DNA of 64,000 nt from Streptomyces sp. AM 2-1-1 (lineage in GTDB: Bacteria; Actinomycetota; Actinomycetes; Streptomycetales; Streptomycetaceae): contig NZ_CP119147.1 in assembly GCF_029167645.1 (NCBI RefSeq), positions 744,001 to 808,000 on the forward strand, in the 5' to 3' direction. A program made the translations under genes and the position numbers. Shown here piece after piece: positions 17,703 to 27,082 of this stretch (the first letter of the stretch is position 1; each line of letters opens with the position of its first letter). The notes under the pieces were generated by a model. That model had not been told where the DNA came from, did not search any database, and saw only the letters and a list, made by a program, of their open reading frames with translations.

Positions 17703-18767
17703 ATGGACCTGCCGGTGATGCCGCCCGTGAAGCCGATGCTCGCCAAGTCCGTCCCCGCGATCCCGCCGGGCATGCAGTACGAGGCGAAGTGGGACGGCTT
17801 CCGCGCACTCGTGTACCGGGACGGCGACGAGGTGGAGATCGGCAGCCGTACGGGCAAGCCGCTCACCCGCTACTTCCCCGAACTCCTCCCGGCGGTGCGC
17901 GCGTCGCTGCCGCCGCGCTGCGTGATCGACGGGGAGATCGTGCTCGCGCACGACGGGCGCCTGGACTTCGACCGGCTCAGCGAGCGGATCCACCCCGCCG
18001 AGTCCCGGGTGCGGCTGCTCGCCGAGCGGACCCCGGCCTCCCTGGTCGTCTTCGACGTCCTGGCCCTGGACGACCGCTCGCTGCTAGGCACCCCGCAGGC
18101 GGAGCGGCGGACGGCTCTGGAGGCGGCGCTCGCCGGGGCGGCTCCCCCCGTCCATCTCGCGCCGGCCACCACCGACCGGGAGACCGCGCAGCGGTGGTTC
18201 GACCAGTACGAGGGCGCGGGGCTCGACGGGATCGTCGCCAAGCCGCTCGCTCTGCCCTACCGGCCCGACACCCGCACCATGTTCAAGATCAAGCACGAAC
18301 GGACCGCCGACTGCGTGGTCGCGGGATACCGCGAGCACAAGAGCGGCCCGGTCGTCGGTTCGCTGCTGCTGGGGCTCTACGACGACGAGGGGGCGCTCCA
18401 GCACGTGGGGGTCTGCGCATCCTTCCCGATGAAGCGGCGGGCCGAGCTCGTCACCGAGCTGGAACCGCTGCGGACCGCCTCCTCGGACCACCCGTGGGGC
18501 GCGTGGACCGATGCCGGGGCGCACGGGAACGCCCGGATGCCCGGGGCGCCCAGCCGCTGGTCGGGGAAGAAGGACATGTCGTGGGTGCCACTGCGCCCGG
18601 AGCGGGTCTGCGAAGTGGCCTACGACCACATGGAGGGCGACCGGTTCCGCCACACCACGCAGTTCCGCCGGTGGCGCCCCGACCGCGACCCCTCGGGGTG
18701 CACCTACGCGCAGTTGGCCGAGGTGGTGCGGTACGACCTCTCCGCGGTGCTGTCGGGCACGGACTGA
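17703..18767 (+). CDS. ATP-dependent DNA ligase (LigC-like)
   Basis: 354 aa, the usual length of actinobacterial LigC-type ligases. The adenylation motif is YEAKWDGFRAL with the nucleophile K29. Further nucleotidyltransferase motifs follow: GSRTGKPLTRYFPEL, CVIDGEIV, SLVVFDVLALD, GLDGIVAKPLALPY and FKIKHERTADCVVAGYR. A C-terminal OB-fold region completes the protein. It seals nicks using ATP. Together with the divergent LigD-type polymerase it forms a split end-joining/repair module in place of a fused LigD. The ATG at 17703 is used. Confidence 0.92.
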   Translation: MDLPVMPPVKPMLAKSVPAIPPGMQYEAKWDGFRALVYRDGDEVEIGSRTGKPLTRYFPELLPAVRASLPPRCVIDGEIVLAHDGRLDFDRLSERIHPAESRVRLLAERTPASLVVFDVLALDDRSLLGTPQAERRTALEAALAGAAPPVHLAPATTDRETAQRWFDQYEGAGLDGIVAKPLALPYRPDTRTMFKIKHERTADCVVAGYREHKSGPVVGSLLLGLYDDEGALQHVGVCASFPMKRRAELVTELEPLRTASSDHPWGAWTDAGAHGNARMPGAPSRWSGKKDMSWVPLRPERVCEVAYDHMEGDRFRHTTQFRRWRPDRDPSGCTYAQLAEVVRYDLSAVLSGTD

Positions 18768-18816
18768 GACCCGTGCCTCTCGTGCCGTCGAAGGCGAGGG
18801 CGGGGTGCCCGGGCGA

Positions 18817-19998
18817 TCAGCCTTCCTCGGTCCGGGGCCCGTGCCAGTCCAGGCAGAGGACGGTGGCGTCGTCCTCGGGAGGACGGCCGCCGTACACCTC
18901 GGCGACCGCCTCGACCATGGCGCGCACGACCTCGCGCGGGTGCTCGTCCGCGGTCGCACGCATCAGGCCGGGCAGGTCGACGGTCGCCGCCCTGCGCTCC
19001 TGCATGCCGTCCGTGTGGAAGACGAGACGGTCCCCGGGACGCAGATCGACGTCCTGTACGCGGTACGGGCCCTGCAGGACCACCCCGAAGGGCATGTTGA
19101 CGGCGAGAGGCACCGCCCTGACCGTGCCGTCGCGCAGGACGAACGGCGCGGGGTGACCGGCGTTGACGATCTGCGCCCCGCTTCCGTCCAGGGCGACGCG
19201 CAGCAACTGGCCCGTGGCGAAGGTCCGTCTCCCGTGGTCGAGGAGGGCCCGGTGGATCTGACGGGCCTGCTCGGCGAGGTCGGCACCGGAGCGGCGGGCC
19301 CCCCGGGAGGCGTTGACCAACAGGGTGGCCATGAGTGAGGCGTCGACGTTGTGGCCCATCGCGTCGGTGACGGACAGGTGCAGCGTGCCGTTGTCGAGGC
19401 TGTAGTCGTAGGTGTCACCGGCGATGTCGGACGCCGGTACGAGGGCACCGGCCAGGGTGAACTGGCCGGCCTCGACGGAGGAGGCCGACGGCAGGAGCTG
19501 GCGCTGGATCTCGGCGGCCAGGCTGACGGTGGTGGTGCGGTTGCCCCAGTGGTACAGGTCGGTGAAGCGGCGGTCGGTGACGATGATGTACGCCAGCGCG
19601 TGCGCGGCCTCCTCCACCTGCTCCAGTACGTCCCCGGAGACGTCCGGGAGGAACAGCTCCAGCACGCCTATGGCGTCACCGCGGTTGGTCACCGGCGCGA
19701 GTACCCACAGACCCAGCTCGCCCTGCGGCGCCTGCACCAGCTTCTGGGAGCGCAGCACCTCGTCGTACAGGCCGCTGCCGGCCAGGGGCACCTGTGCGGC
19801 GCGGTCCTCCTGCGGCATGCCCTCCGTGTCGTTCACCCGCAGCAGGCGGCGCCCGACCACGTCCACGAAGAGGAAGGAGACGTAGCGCGCGTTGAACCGG
19901 TCCCGGAGGTTGCTCGCGACGACGTCGAGTGAGTCCACCGGCGCGGCTTCCTCGGCACGTGCCAGTACCTCGGCGAGCCCCAGACGGTCCCGCTCCAC
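18817..19998 (-). CDS. GAF-domain PP2C (SpoIIE-type) serine phosphatase
   Basis: 393 aa. An N-terminal GAF-like sensor covers about residues 25-165 ([20 protein letters not shown] ... [13 protein letters not shown]). The SpoIIE/RsbU phosphatase domain follows: [64 protein letters not shown] and [10 protein letters not shown]. The metal-binding aspartates are present in these motifs. Such proteins dephosphorylate anti-anti-sigma factors; no partner is adjacent. The start is the GTG at 19998, preceded by CGGGAGG at good spacing. It converges on the ligase gene with 49 nt between them. Confidence 0.88.
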   Translation of the reverse strand: MERDRLGLAEVLARAEEAAPVDSLDVVASNLRDRFNARYVSFLFVDVVGRRLLRVNDTEGMPQEDRAAQVPLAGSGLYDEVLRSQKLVQAPQGELGLWVLAPVTNRGDAIGVLELFLPDVSGDVLEQVEEAAHALAYIIVTDRRFTDLYHWGNRTTTVSLAAEIQRQLLPSASSVEAGQFTLAGALVPASDIAGDTYDYSLDNGTLHLSVTDAMGHNVDASLMATLLVNASRGARRSGADLAEQARQIHRALLDHGRRTFATGQLLRVALDGSGAQIVNAGHPAPFVLRDGTVRAVPLAVNMPFGVVLQGPYRVQDVDLRPGDRLVFHTDGMQERRAATVDLPGLMRATADEHPREVVRAMVEAVAEVYGGRPPEDDATVLCLDWHGPRTEEG

Positions 19999-20680
19999 AT
20001 CAGCCTCCCGGATTGCCACTCTTCCCCGACCGATCAGTAAAGCTACGCGTTCCACCCGCGGCTGTGTGCCCGGGGTCTTCCGCCGTCGCCGCGTGTCCGG
20101 ACTCATTCTCCCCGTTCCCGCACACGGCGGGCTTCGGGCGCGGGCGGTCCCGGTCCCGCTGCCCGGTCGGCGCACAGGTGGGTCGCCGAACAGGGCTGGT
20201 CGCCGCCTCACCGGGGGCTTCCCGTGCCCCGGGGCGCACCGCACTCGCGTGGGGCGGTGGACCGGCCCTGCCGGCGGTCTGTTCAGCGCGTGCGCCCGGC
20301 CCGGTCAATCCCGGGCCGGGCGCACGGCGCACGTCGGGGCCGGCCCGGCTCCGGTGGGGGCGGTTCACCCGGGAGTCGGTCCGCGTGCCGCAGGGGGTGG
20401 GCGAGGGCTGACCGGGGCGGAGGATGCGGAAGGGCTGGGCAGAGCCGTGGAATTCGTTCTCCCTGACCACTACGCGGACGCCGGACGGGCGGCCACGCGC
20501 GCATGACGGCGTACGCCGGGGTGAGGGTCCCGGTCGCCGTGGTGCGCCGCCCGGCCGCCCGTTCCGCCGCGCGCCCCGGCGCTGCCTCGCCTTCCGGGGC
20601 GTGTCGCGGAGGCCGGGAGGCGGGGCACTTCGTCCGTCGGAGAGTGAGCGCGACCAGCGGCGCCGGGAAGCGCGGGTCCG
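19999..20680. other. intergenic region, no gene seen
   Basis: 682 bases between the phosphatase gene and the end of the mce operon. The phosphatase promoter must lie at the left side. Open frames are Arg/Pro-rich without codon or family features, and no structured element was recognised. Confidence 0.6.
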
Positions 20681-22063
20681 CTACTCCGCGGCCGCCTCGG
20701 CCGCCGGGACGCACGGGTCGCCGGTGGCCCCGGGGTCGGTGGCCGGGTCCGCGCAGCCGGGCGCCGGGTCGGTGGTGGCCGGGGCGGTGGGCTCGGTCGT
20801 CGCCGGGGTGGTGGGTTCGGTCGTGGCCGGATCCGTGGGTTCCGTGGTGGCGGGGTCCGTCGGATCGGGCGTGCCGGTGTCGGTCGGGTCGGGGTCGGGG
20901 GTGGTGCCCGGGTCCGGGGTCGTTCCCGGGTCGGGGGTGGTTCCGGGGTCGGGCGTGGTGCCCGGGTCCGGGGTCGTGCCCGGGTCCGGGGTCGTGCCGG
21001 GGTCCGGGGTCGTGCCGGGGTCCGGGGTGGTACCCGGGTCCGGGGTCGTTCCGGGGTCGGGCGTGGTGCCCGGGTCCGGCGTGGTGCCCGGGTCGGGGGT
21101 CGTCCCCGGGCCGGGCGGCGTACCGGGGCCGGACGGGGAGGGGGTGAGGGGCGGGCGGGAGGGCTGCGGGCCGATGATGATGCCGCCGCCGACCGGGGCC
21201 GAGGGTGCGGTGGGGCCGCCCGCGCCGGGGGTGGTGGGCAGCGGGCCCTGGCCGTCCGGGACCGGGTGCGCGCCGTTGCCGTAGTACGCCAGCCAGGACA
21301 GCACCGTGCGCAGGTAGGTGTCCGAGTGGTTGTAGCTGAGGATCGCGCGGTCGAGGTCGGCGGCGACCGCGAGGTCGCGGGTCCCCGCGCAGAGGTAGCG
21401 GCCGGCGGCGAGCGCCGCGTCGTGGACGTTGCCGGGATCCCGGCGCCCGTCGCCGTTGCCGTCCTGGCCCCAGTGGGCCCAGGTGGACGGGATGAACTGC
21501 ATCGGCCCGACCGCCCGGTCGAAGGTGGCGTCGCCGTCGTACGCGCCGTTGTCGGTGTCCGCGATGTTCGCGAACCCGGCGCCGTTCAGGACGGGCCCCA
21601 GGATCGGGGAGAGCGTCGTGCCGGCCTTGTCCACCCTGCCGCCGGCGGCGTGCCCGGACTCCACCTTGCCGATGGCGGCGAGGAGTTGCCACGGCAGCCG
21701 GCAGGCTCCGTCGGTCCGGGCGACGGTGCTCGCGGCCTTGCGGTACGCCGCGAGCACCGTGGACGGGATTCCCGCCTGGGCTTCCCCGGCGCGGACGACG
21801 GCGGGGCTCTGCTTGGCGCCCGGCGCCGCCGGGACCGGCAGGGGCGGCGGTACCGGTGACGTCAGGGGCGGCAGTTCGGTGTGGTAGGAGTCGTCGTTGG
21901 GGACTTGTGTCCAGAGCACCTCGTCGGGGGCCGCTTTCCTCGCCTCGTCCTGGTGGGCGACGCTCAGGAAGCCCGGTGCCTGCGAGGTGGTGAGCGCGGC
22001 CATCGCGGCGACGGCCGTGGCCGTGCCGGTGAGTCCGCGCCGCATGGAGCCGTTGAACCTCAT
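20681..22063 (-). CDS. secreted lytic murein transglycosylase with proline-rich repeat tail
   Basis: 460 aa. An N-terminal hydrophobic stretch (about 10-30, [19 protein letters not shown]) looks like a signal or anchor. The SLT domain lies at about residues 100-300: [20 protein letters not shown] (catalytic Glu in KVESGH), [65 protein letters not shown]. Such enzymes cleave peptidoglycan to leave 1,6-anhydroMurNAc ends. The C-terminal third is TPDPGT repeats then [12 protein letters not shown] repeats, likely a wall-spanning linker. It is the last gene of the mce operon, 19 nt after a Mce-associated gene, so it may open the wall for the importer. The ATG at 22063 is used. Confidence 0.88.
   Translation of the reverse strand: MRFNGSMRRGLTGTATAVAAMAALTTSQAPGFLSVAHQDEARKAAPDEVLWTQVPNDDSYHTELPPLTSPVPPPLPVPAAPGAKQSPAVVRAGEAQAGIPSTVLAAYRKAASTVARTDGACRLPWQLLAAIGKVESGHAAGGRVDKAGTTLSPILGPVLNGAGFANIADTDNGAYDGDATFDRAVGPMQFIPSTWAHWGQDGNGDGRRDPGNVHDAALAAGRYLCAGTRDLAVAADLDRAILSYNHSDTYLRTVLSWLAYYGNGAHPVPDGQGPLPTTPGAGGPTAPSAPVGGGIIIGPQPSRPPLTPSPSGPGTPPGPGTTPDPGTTPDPGTTPDPGTTPDPGTTPDPGTTPDPGTTPDPGTTPDPGTTPDPGTTPDPGTTPDPGTTPDPDPTDTGTPDPTDPATTEPTDPATTEPTTPATTEPTAPATTDPAPGCADPATDPGATGDPCVPAAEAAAE
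20890..21110. repeat. about twelve 18-bp tandem units inside the transglycosylase gene
   Basis: Near-identical 18-bp units encode TPDPGT on the minus strand. The units differ mainly at synonymous G/C positions, which indicates selection on the peptide and repeat-number slippage. Confidence 0.9.
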
Positions 22064-22082
22064 CTGTCCGTCTCTCTCCGGG

Positions 22083-22865
22083 TCACTGGGTGAAGGTGTC
22101 GATGGCCGCGATGCGCCAGCGGCCGTCCTCGCGGACGGCGTCCACCGCGAGCATGGCCGCCGCGTAGGTCGTCTCCTCCTTGGCACCGGTACGGGTGTTG
22201 CTCTGGTCGGCGAAGACGAGGACCCGCGCCCGGTCCCCGTCGAGTCGTTCGACCGCGCTCTCGGTGACGGTCGTGGTGAGGACGAGCTTCTGCGCGGGCG
22301 CCTGCTTCCGGACCCCGGCGAGCATCTCCTGGTGCTGCTGCACCGCCTTGCCGGTCAGGTAGGTCTTCGCCGCACGGTCGGATTTCTCCGTGGAGGCGTA
22401 GTCGTACGAGAAGACGGCGCCCACCGCCTCGGTGATCTGGCCCTTGACCTCGCTGGTGCGGGCGATGTCGGTGAGCGCGCTGTTCCGGCGGCCCGGGTCG
22501 TCGCGCAGCGAGGCGGCGGAGGTGAACGCCCAGGCGGCGAAGATGCCGAGCAGCACGGTGAGTACGCACAGGAGGGCGGGCAGGCCGATGCGCGGGAAGG
22601 CAGGACGCGGGCGCCGGGGCCGGTGCGCCTCGGCCGGGGTGTCGTCGGCGGCCGGGTCCGTGTCGTCAGCCGCGGGGTCCGCGTCGTCGGCGGCCGGGTC
22701 CGCCGTGTCCGCGGCCGGGTGCGTGTCGGTGCCGGGGTCGGTGGGCTCCGCGTCGGTGGCTGCCGGTCGACCGTCCTTGCCGGTCGCGGCGGCGGGTGTG
22801 GCGCGCTCGGCGGCGACGGTGGCCAGCCTGCGCTGCCGGTTCAGGAGGTGACGGGTCGTCGGCAT
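22083..22865 (-). CDS. Mce-associated membrane protein
   Basis: 260 aa. A cytoplasmic N-terminus of about 115 residues contains an acidic D-P-A-A-D repeat stretch. One TM segment follows at about 120-140 (IGLPALLCVLTVLLGIFAAWAF). The extracytoplasmic domain has the Mce-associated pattern: SAASLRDDPGRRNSALTDIA, VFSYDYAST, VVTES-like strand VLTTTVTESAVERL, LVFADQSN, WRIAAIDTF. Such proteins (Mas) stabilise Mce importers in mycobacteria. The ATG at 22865 is used. It is the fourth Mce-associated gene in the operon. Confidence 0.8.
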   Translation of the reverse strand: MPTTRHLLNRQRRLATVAAERATPAAATGKDGRPAATDAEPTDPGTDTHPAADTADPAADDADPAADDTDPAADDTPAEAHRPRRPRPAFPRIGLPALLCVLTVLLGIFAAWAFTSAASLRDDPGRRNSALTDIARTSEVKGQITEAVGAVFSYDYASTEKSDRAAKTYLTGKAVQQHQEMLAGVRKQAPAQKLVLTTTVTESAVERLDGDRARVLVFADQSNTRTGAKEETTYAAAMLAVDAVREDGRWRIAAIDTFTQ

Positions 22866-22909
22866 GTCCGGGAGTTCCTCTCGGGGCGGGGCGGGGGTGG
22901 GGCGGCGTG

Positions 22910-23446
22910 TCAGCCGGCGGTGTTGCCGACCGGCGCCTGGCCGAGGGCGCTGAGCTTCCACCCCTGGGAGGTCCGGGTGACCTGGCCGAGCATCCGGCTC
23001 TCCTTCACCGCCGGTTCGCCCTCGGGCGCTGTGACGGTGACGCGCAGGGCGACCAGGAGGCTCGCCCGGCCGGCCCGCTCGTCGAGTTCGGTGACGGCGC
23101 CGGAGAGCACCTGGGCGGTGCTCGTCGTCTTCGCCGTCTCGATCTGCTTCACGAAGGCGTCACGGCCGTCGACGAGTTGTTGGTGGAGGTCGCCGGTCGT
23201 GGAGTCCTCCCAGCTGTCCAGCCCTTCCCGCAGTCGGGAGTGGTCGAGGGTGTTCATGTTCTGCACCGCCTGTTCCCCCGCCGCGAGGGCGTCGTCACGG
23301 GCCTGTGCGTAGGAGGCGGAGTCGTCGTGCGCCGCCGTGTACCAGGACCAGCCGCCCCAGCCCGCCGCGACCGCGGCGACGAGTGCCAGCGCGAGCGCCA
23401 CCCCCACCAGCGGATTGAGCTGCGTCGTCTTGCCTGCCCGTGCCAT
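22910..23446 (-). CDS. Mce-associated membrane protein
   Basis: 178 aa. A short basic N-terminus (MARAGKTTQLNP) leads to one TM segment at about 12-33. The periplasmic-side domain begins SASYAQARDDALAAGEQAVQNMNTLD, then SWEDSTTGDLHQQLVDGRDAFVKQI and a beta-rich end (RASLLVALRVTVT ... QGWKLSALGQAPVG). This matches the second class of Mce-associated proteins. The start ATG at 23446 follows GGGGAGAGG. It probably associates with the Mce ring. Confidence 0.8.
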   Translation of the reverse strand: MARAGKTTQLNPLVGVALALALVAAVAAGWGGWSWYTAAHDDSASYAQARDDALAAGEQAVQNMNTLDHSRLREGLDSWEDSTTGDLHQQLVDGRDAFVKQIETAKTTSTAQVLSGAVTELDERAGRASLLVALRVTVTAPEGEPAVKESRMLGQVTRTSQGWKLSALGQAPVGNTAG

Positions 23447-23506
23447 CGCTGCCTCTCCCCTGCCGGCCCGTGGACGGGCCGGCACCGTGTTGCCCTGCTC
23501 GTCCCG

Positions 23507-24151
23507 TCACCTGGAGGTGATGTCGACGATCTGCCAGACGCCGTGCTGTTGACGTGCCGTGACGGAGAGCTGCGCGGCCGCCGTGGTGGCGGTCTTCCCC
23601 TCGCGCTCGTACACCTGGTCCAGGAAGACCAGCAGGTGCGCGCTGTCGCCGGTGAGCCGGGTGACCCCGGCGCGTACGACGTGCGTGGTGAGCGTCAGTT
23701 CCTGGTCGGCCGCCTGCTTCTCGACCTGGCCGAAGAGCGCCGCGTACTGCTGGAGCGCCCGGGCCGCCAGCAGACGTCGGGCGGCGGTCTTGGTCGCGGC
23801 GGTGGTGCCCGGCGCGTACGAGAAGACCGTGGCGAGCGCGCTGCTGACGTCACCGGTGACCCGGTCGGTGGCGGCGGTGTCGGTCAGCGCCCGGTTGGCC
23901 GTCGCGGGGGTGTCCCGCATCTGCTGCCCGCGCACGAACATCGCGGTCCCGGCGGCGATCAGCGCAACCGCCAGGACACCCGCCGCGAGACCCCGCCACC
24001 TCCGCGAGCGGGTCGCCCGCTTCTCGGGGCCGGACGCCTCCGGGCCGGACGCCTCCGCGGGGCGTTCCTCCACCTCCTGTGCGCCACCGCTCACGTGCTC
24101 CGCCTCTCCGTCGTCGCGCGTGGTCGCCGCGCCCGCCCGTGCCGCGTTCAT
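23507..24151 (-). CDS. Mce-associated membrane protein
   Basis: 214 aa. Acidic cytoplasmic N-terminus, one TM at about 53-72 (GLAAGVLAVALIAAGTAMFV), then the Mce-associated pattern RDTPATANRALTDTAATDRV, TVFSYAP, TLTTHVVRAGVTRL, LLVFLDQVYEREGK and WQIVDITSR. It resembles the protein encoded at 22083-22865, and the set alternates two types, suggesting two duplicated pairs. Its ATG overlaps the stop of the preceding gene (ATGA). Confidence 0.8.
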   Translation of the reverse strand: MNAARAGAATTRDDGEAEHVSGGAQEVEERPAEASGPEASGPEKRATRSRRWRGLAAGVLAVALIAAGTAMFVRGQQMRDTPATANRALTDTAATDRVTGDVSSALATVFSYAPGTTAATKTAARRLLAARALQQYAALFGQVEKQAADQELTLTTHVVRAGVTRLTGDSAHLLVFLDQVYEREGKTATTAAAQLSVTARQQHGVWQIVDITSR

Positions 24152-24669
24152 GTGGCGGCTCCGACCGGGATCGCGGTGAGCGCCCTGACCTTCCAGCCGT
24201 CGTCCGTACGCTCCAGGACGGCCTCGAACCGCTTGCGTTCGGTGCCGGCCGCACCGGTGCGCGGGGTGACCCTCACCTCGACGGTGGCGATCAGCTCCGC
24301 CGTACCGCCGCGTTCGTCCAGGGCGGTGAGCGCCGCGTCCGTGACCGTGCCGCGGGCGCTGGTGCCGGCCGTCCTGAAGGAGGCGGCGTCCTCGGTGCGG
24401 GTGCTCTTCAGCTGGTCGTGGAGCGGGCCGGCGGTGGCCCGCAGCCAGCCGTCGAGCCCGGCGTCGATCCGTGCGGCGTCGGTGCCGTCCATGCTGTTCA
24501 GCCGGGCCAGTTGGCTCCGGCCCGCGGCGAGGGCGGCGTCCCGGCTCTTCGCGTACGCGAGGGAGTCGTCACCCCGGGCGGCGGCGTACGACCAGCCGCC
24601 CAGCGCGCAGACGAGTACGGCGGCGAGCAGGGCCGCCCAGCCGGTGAGGGTCTTCGCCCGCGCGCTCAC
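24148..24669 (-). CDS. Mce-associated membrane protein
   Basis: 173 aa. One N-terminal TM at about 8-28 (TGWAALLAAVLVCALGGWSYAAA), followed by [48 protein letters not shown] and a beta-rich end WKVRALTAIPVGAAT. It resembles the protein at 22910-23446. The GTG start at 24669 overlaps the mceF stop by 4 nt (GTGA), so translation is coupled to the Mce genes. Confidence 0.8.
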   Translation of the reverse strand: MSARAKTLTGWAALLAAVLVCALGGWSYAAARGDDSLAYAKSRDAALAAGRSQLARLNSMDGTDAARIDAGLDGWLRATAGPLHDQLKSTRTEDAASFRTAGTSARGTVTDAALTALDERGGTAELIATVEVRVTPRTGAAGTERKRFEAVLERTDDGWKVRALTAIPVGAAT

Positions 24670-25919
24670 TCCCCGCCCTCCAGACCCAGCAGGCCGGCCA
24701 TGGTGGCGGACGGGCCCGCGACGGGTTCGGAAGCCAGTGCTCCGGGGAGGACCGTGTCCGTCGTCGAGCCCGTCAGGGTGGTGCCGGGCTTCACCGGATC
24801 GGGGACCGCGCCGCCCTTCGGGGCGTTGGCCGAGCCGCGGACGTTGATACCGGTGCCGGGGGAAGCGGTGCAGCGCGCACCGGTGTTGACCGCCGGGCCG
24901 GCAGAGGTGTCGAGGCCGTTGCGGTAGACCGTTTCACCGTATCCGGCCGTGCAGGGCAGCGGTTCGAAGAAGGTGACGGCCATGCCGAACCGGGCGCCGT
25001 CCTCGTCGATCACGCTCGCTCCGGCGGCGGCCACGGCGGGCAGCTTCACCAGCAGTTCCTCGATGCCGCGCTGGCGGGTGACGGCGACTTCGGAGGTGGT
25101 GAGGAGGTTGGCGACCACCACGCCGAAGCCCGGGTCCAGATCGCGCATGAGCGCGCTGAGCTGGGTCGCGGCGCCGGGGGTGGCGGCGATCAGCCGGCGC
25201 AGGTCGCTGTCGGACCCCCTCAGCTCGGCGGCCAGGTCCTTCGCCCCGTCCGCGAATCCTCTGAGCGCCTCGCCCTGTTCGGCCTGGGTGCGCAGCACCG
25301 TCTCGCCGTCCCGCATCAGCTTGATGTTGGCGGGGAGGGCCTTGTCGGCGGCGTCGACGAACTCGCTGCCGGTGTCCAGCAGGACCTGGAGGTCGTCGCC
25401 CCGGCCGGCCAGGGCGGTGCCGAACTCGTCGACCACGGTACGCAGCGATTCGAGGTCCACCGAGGACGCCAGGTCGTTGACGCTGACGAGTACGTCGGTG
25501 GGCGGCGCGGGGATGGTGGTGTCGGCCTGGTCGACGACCGAGCCGTTGCCGAGGAACGGGCCGGTGGAGCGGGTGGGGCGCAGGTCGATGTACTGCTCGC
25601 CGACCGCGGAGAGGTTGGCGACGACGGCGGTGAGGCTGTCGGGGATGGGCGGGGAGTCGTTCTCGATGCGCAGTTCGGCTTCGACGCCCTCGTCGGTCAG
25701 TTCGATGGGGCCGACCCGGCCCACGGACACGCCCCGGTAGGTGACGTTGGAGTGGGTGAACAGCCCACCTGTCTGCGGCAGTTGCACGGTGACGGTGTAG
25801 TAGTCGCGCAGCCCGACGTAGTGCCCGAGGTCGGCGTAGCGGACGCCGAGGAAGCCGAGGACCAGCACCGAGATCACGAGGAAGGCGATGTTCTTGAGGC
25901 GGATGGCCGTGGTGATCAT
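24666..25919 (-). CDS. mceF: MCE family substrate-binding protein (sixth of the set, MceF by position)
   Basis: 417 aa. N-terminal TM anchor at about 10-27, MlaD/MCE domain at about 38-115 (YTVTVQLPQTGGLFTHSNVTYRGVSVGRV ... GEQYIDLRP), then a long alpha-helical region to about 290. The C-terminal tail is Ala/Gly/Thr-rich and disordered. MCE subunits form a hexameric tunnel that passes lipid across the envelope. The letter is assigned by gene order. Overlaps its neighbours by 4 nt on both sides. Confidence 0.9.
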   Translation of the reverse strand: MITTAIRLKNIAFLVISVLVLGFLGVRYADLGHYVGLRDYYTVTVQLPQTGGLFTHSNVTYRGVSVGRVGPIELTDEGVEAELRIENDSPPIPDSLTAVVANLSAVGEQYIDLRPTRSTGPFLGNGSVVDQADTTIPAPPTDVLVSVNDLASSVDLESLRTVVDEFGTALAGRGDDLQVLLDTGSEFVDAADKALPANIKLMRDGETVLRTQAEQGEALRGFADGAKDLAAELRGSDSDLRRLIAATPGAATQLSALMRDLDPGFGVVVANLLTTSEVAVTRQRGIEELLVKLPAVAAAGASVIDEDGARFGMAVTFFEPLPCTAGYGETVYRNGLDTSAGPAVNTGARCTASPGTGINVRGSANAPKGGAVPDPVKPGTTLTGSTTDTVLPGALASEPVAGPSATMAGLLGLEGGE

Positions 25920-27082
25920 CGGTTGCTCCCGGTGCTCGACGTGGTCACCGCGGGGAGCGGGAGGGGCAGGGAGGCGAGGGACGCCGTCTCTGCCGCCGGG
26001 TCGGCCGGGGTGGGCGGGGCGGTCTGCGCGTCGGGGTCGTACGGCGGGATGATCCGGGTGCCGGGGGCGGCCGTCATGTCCAGGTAGACGTTGAGGTAGT
26101 CGCCCTTCACCCCGCGCAGGACCTCGTCGGTGAACGGGTAGGTGGCGAGCACCTGGAGGGAGTCGGGCAGGGCGTCGCCGGAGTCGGCGAGCGCCTGGAG
26201 GGTGGGCGCGAGGGCCTTGAGGTCGGCGATCATGTCGGCCTTGCTCTTGTTGATCGTGTCGACGGCGACGGTGGACAGGGTGTCGAGCGAGCGCAGCATG
26301 GTCATCAGCTGACCGCGCTGCTCCTCCAGCACCTTGAGGCCGGGGCTGAGTCCGGTGAGGACGGTGCCGACGTCCTGCTTGCGGGTGGCGAGGGTGGTGG
26401 CCAGCCGGTTGACGCCGTCGAGGGCCTGGGTGATGTCCTCCTTGTGGTCGTCGAGGTCGGTGACGAGGGTGTCGACCCGCTGGAGCATCGACCGGATCTC
26501 CGGCTGCTGTCCGGTGAGTGCCTTGTTCAGCTCGGTGGTGATGGTCTTGAGCTGGCTGACTCCGCCACCGTTGAGCAGCAGGGAGAGCGCGCCCAGGACC
26601 TCTTCGACCTCAGGGTTGCGGTTGGTGCGGACGAGCGGGATGCGGTCGCCGTTCGCGAGGGCACCCTCGGCCTTGCCGTCGGTGGGCGGGGAGAGCTGGA
26701 CGAACTTCTCGCCGAGGAGGCTGGACTGTTCGAGGTGGGCGAAGGCGTTGGCGGGGAGGTCGACGTTGCCGTTGATCCGCATGGTGACCTTCGCGGTCCA
26801 GCCGCCGCGGCCGACGGCGATGTCGGTCACCCGGCCCACCGCGACGTCGTTGACCTTGACGGAGGACTGCGGGGCGAGGCTGAGTACGTCGGCGAACTCG
26901 GCGGTGATCTCGTACGGATGGTCACCGAGGTCGGCGCCGCCGGGCAGCGGAAGCTGCTCGATCCCGCTGAAGGACGGTGCGTCGACCTGGGTGACGACGA
27001 GCACCAGGGCGACGCCCACCGCGGCCACCGCGGCCGTGCCGGCGATCACCTTGCTTCTGGGTCCGTGCGCGGCCCTGCTCAT
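25916..27082 (-). CDS. mceE: MCE family protein (MceE by position)
   Basis: 388 aa. TM anchor at about 12-30, MCE domain at about 45-125 (YEITAEFADVLSLAPQSSVKVNDVAVGRV ... LGEKFVQLSPP), then a helical region with many heptad-like Leu positions and a Pro-rich tail. In mycobacteria the fifth MCE protein is often a lipoprotein; here no lipobox cysteine is seen near the N-terminus. Linked by 4-nt overlaps. Confidence 0.9.
   Translation of the reverse strand: MSRAAHGPRSKVIAGTAAVAAVGVALVLVVTQVDAPSFSGIEQLPLPGGADLGDHPYEITAEFADVLSLAPQSSVKVNDVAVGRVTDIAVGRGGWTAKVTMRINGNVDLPANAFAHLEQSSLLGEKFVQLSPPTDGKAEGALANGDRIPLVRTNRNPEVEEVLGALSLLLNGGGVSQLKTITTELNKALTGQQPEIRSMLQRVDTLVTDLDDHKEDITQALDGVNRLATTLATRKQDVGTVLTGLSPGLKVLEEQRGQLMTMLRSLDTLSTVAVDTINKSKADMIADLKALAPTLQALADSGDALPDSLQVLATYPFTDEVLRGVKGDYLNVYLDMTAAPGTRIIPPYDPDAQTAPPTPADPAAETASLASLPLPLPAVTTSSTGSNR

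Noticed and set aside
16571..19156. An 861-aa plus-strand frame over the polymerase and ligase genes
   Set aside because: Antisense or out of frame to two proteins with clear catalytic motifs.
20890..21110. Possible CRISPR-like array
   Set aside because: The 18-bp units are contiguous without spacers and encode TPDPGT in a secreted protein.
23840..23870. TCACCGGTGA palindrome inside a Mce-associated gene
   Set aside because: It is explained by common codons; used as a warning that the core palindrome alone is weak evidence.
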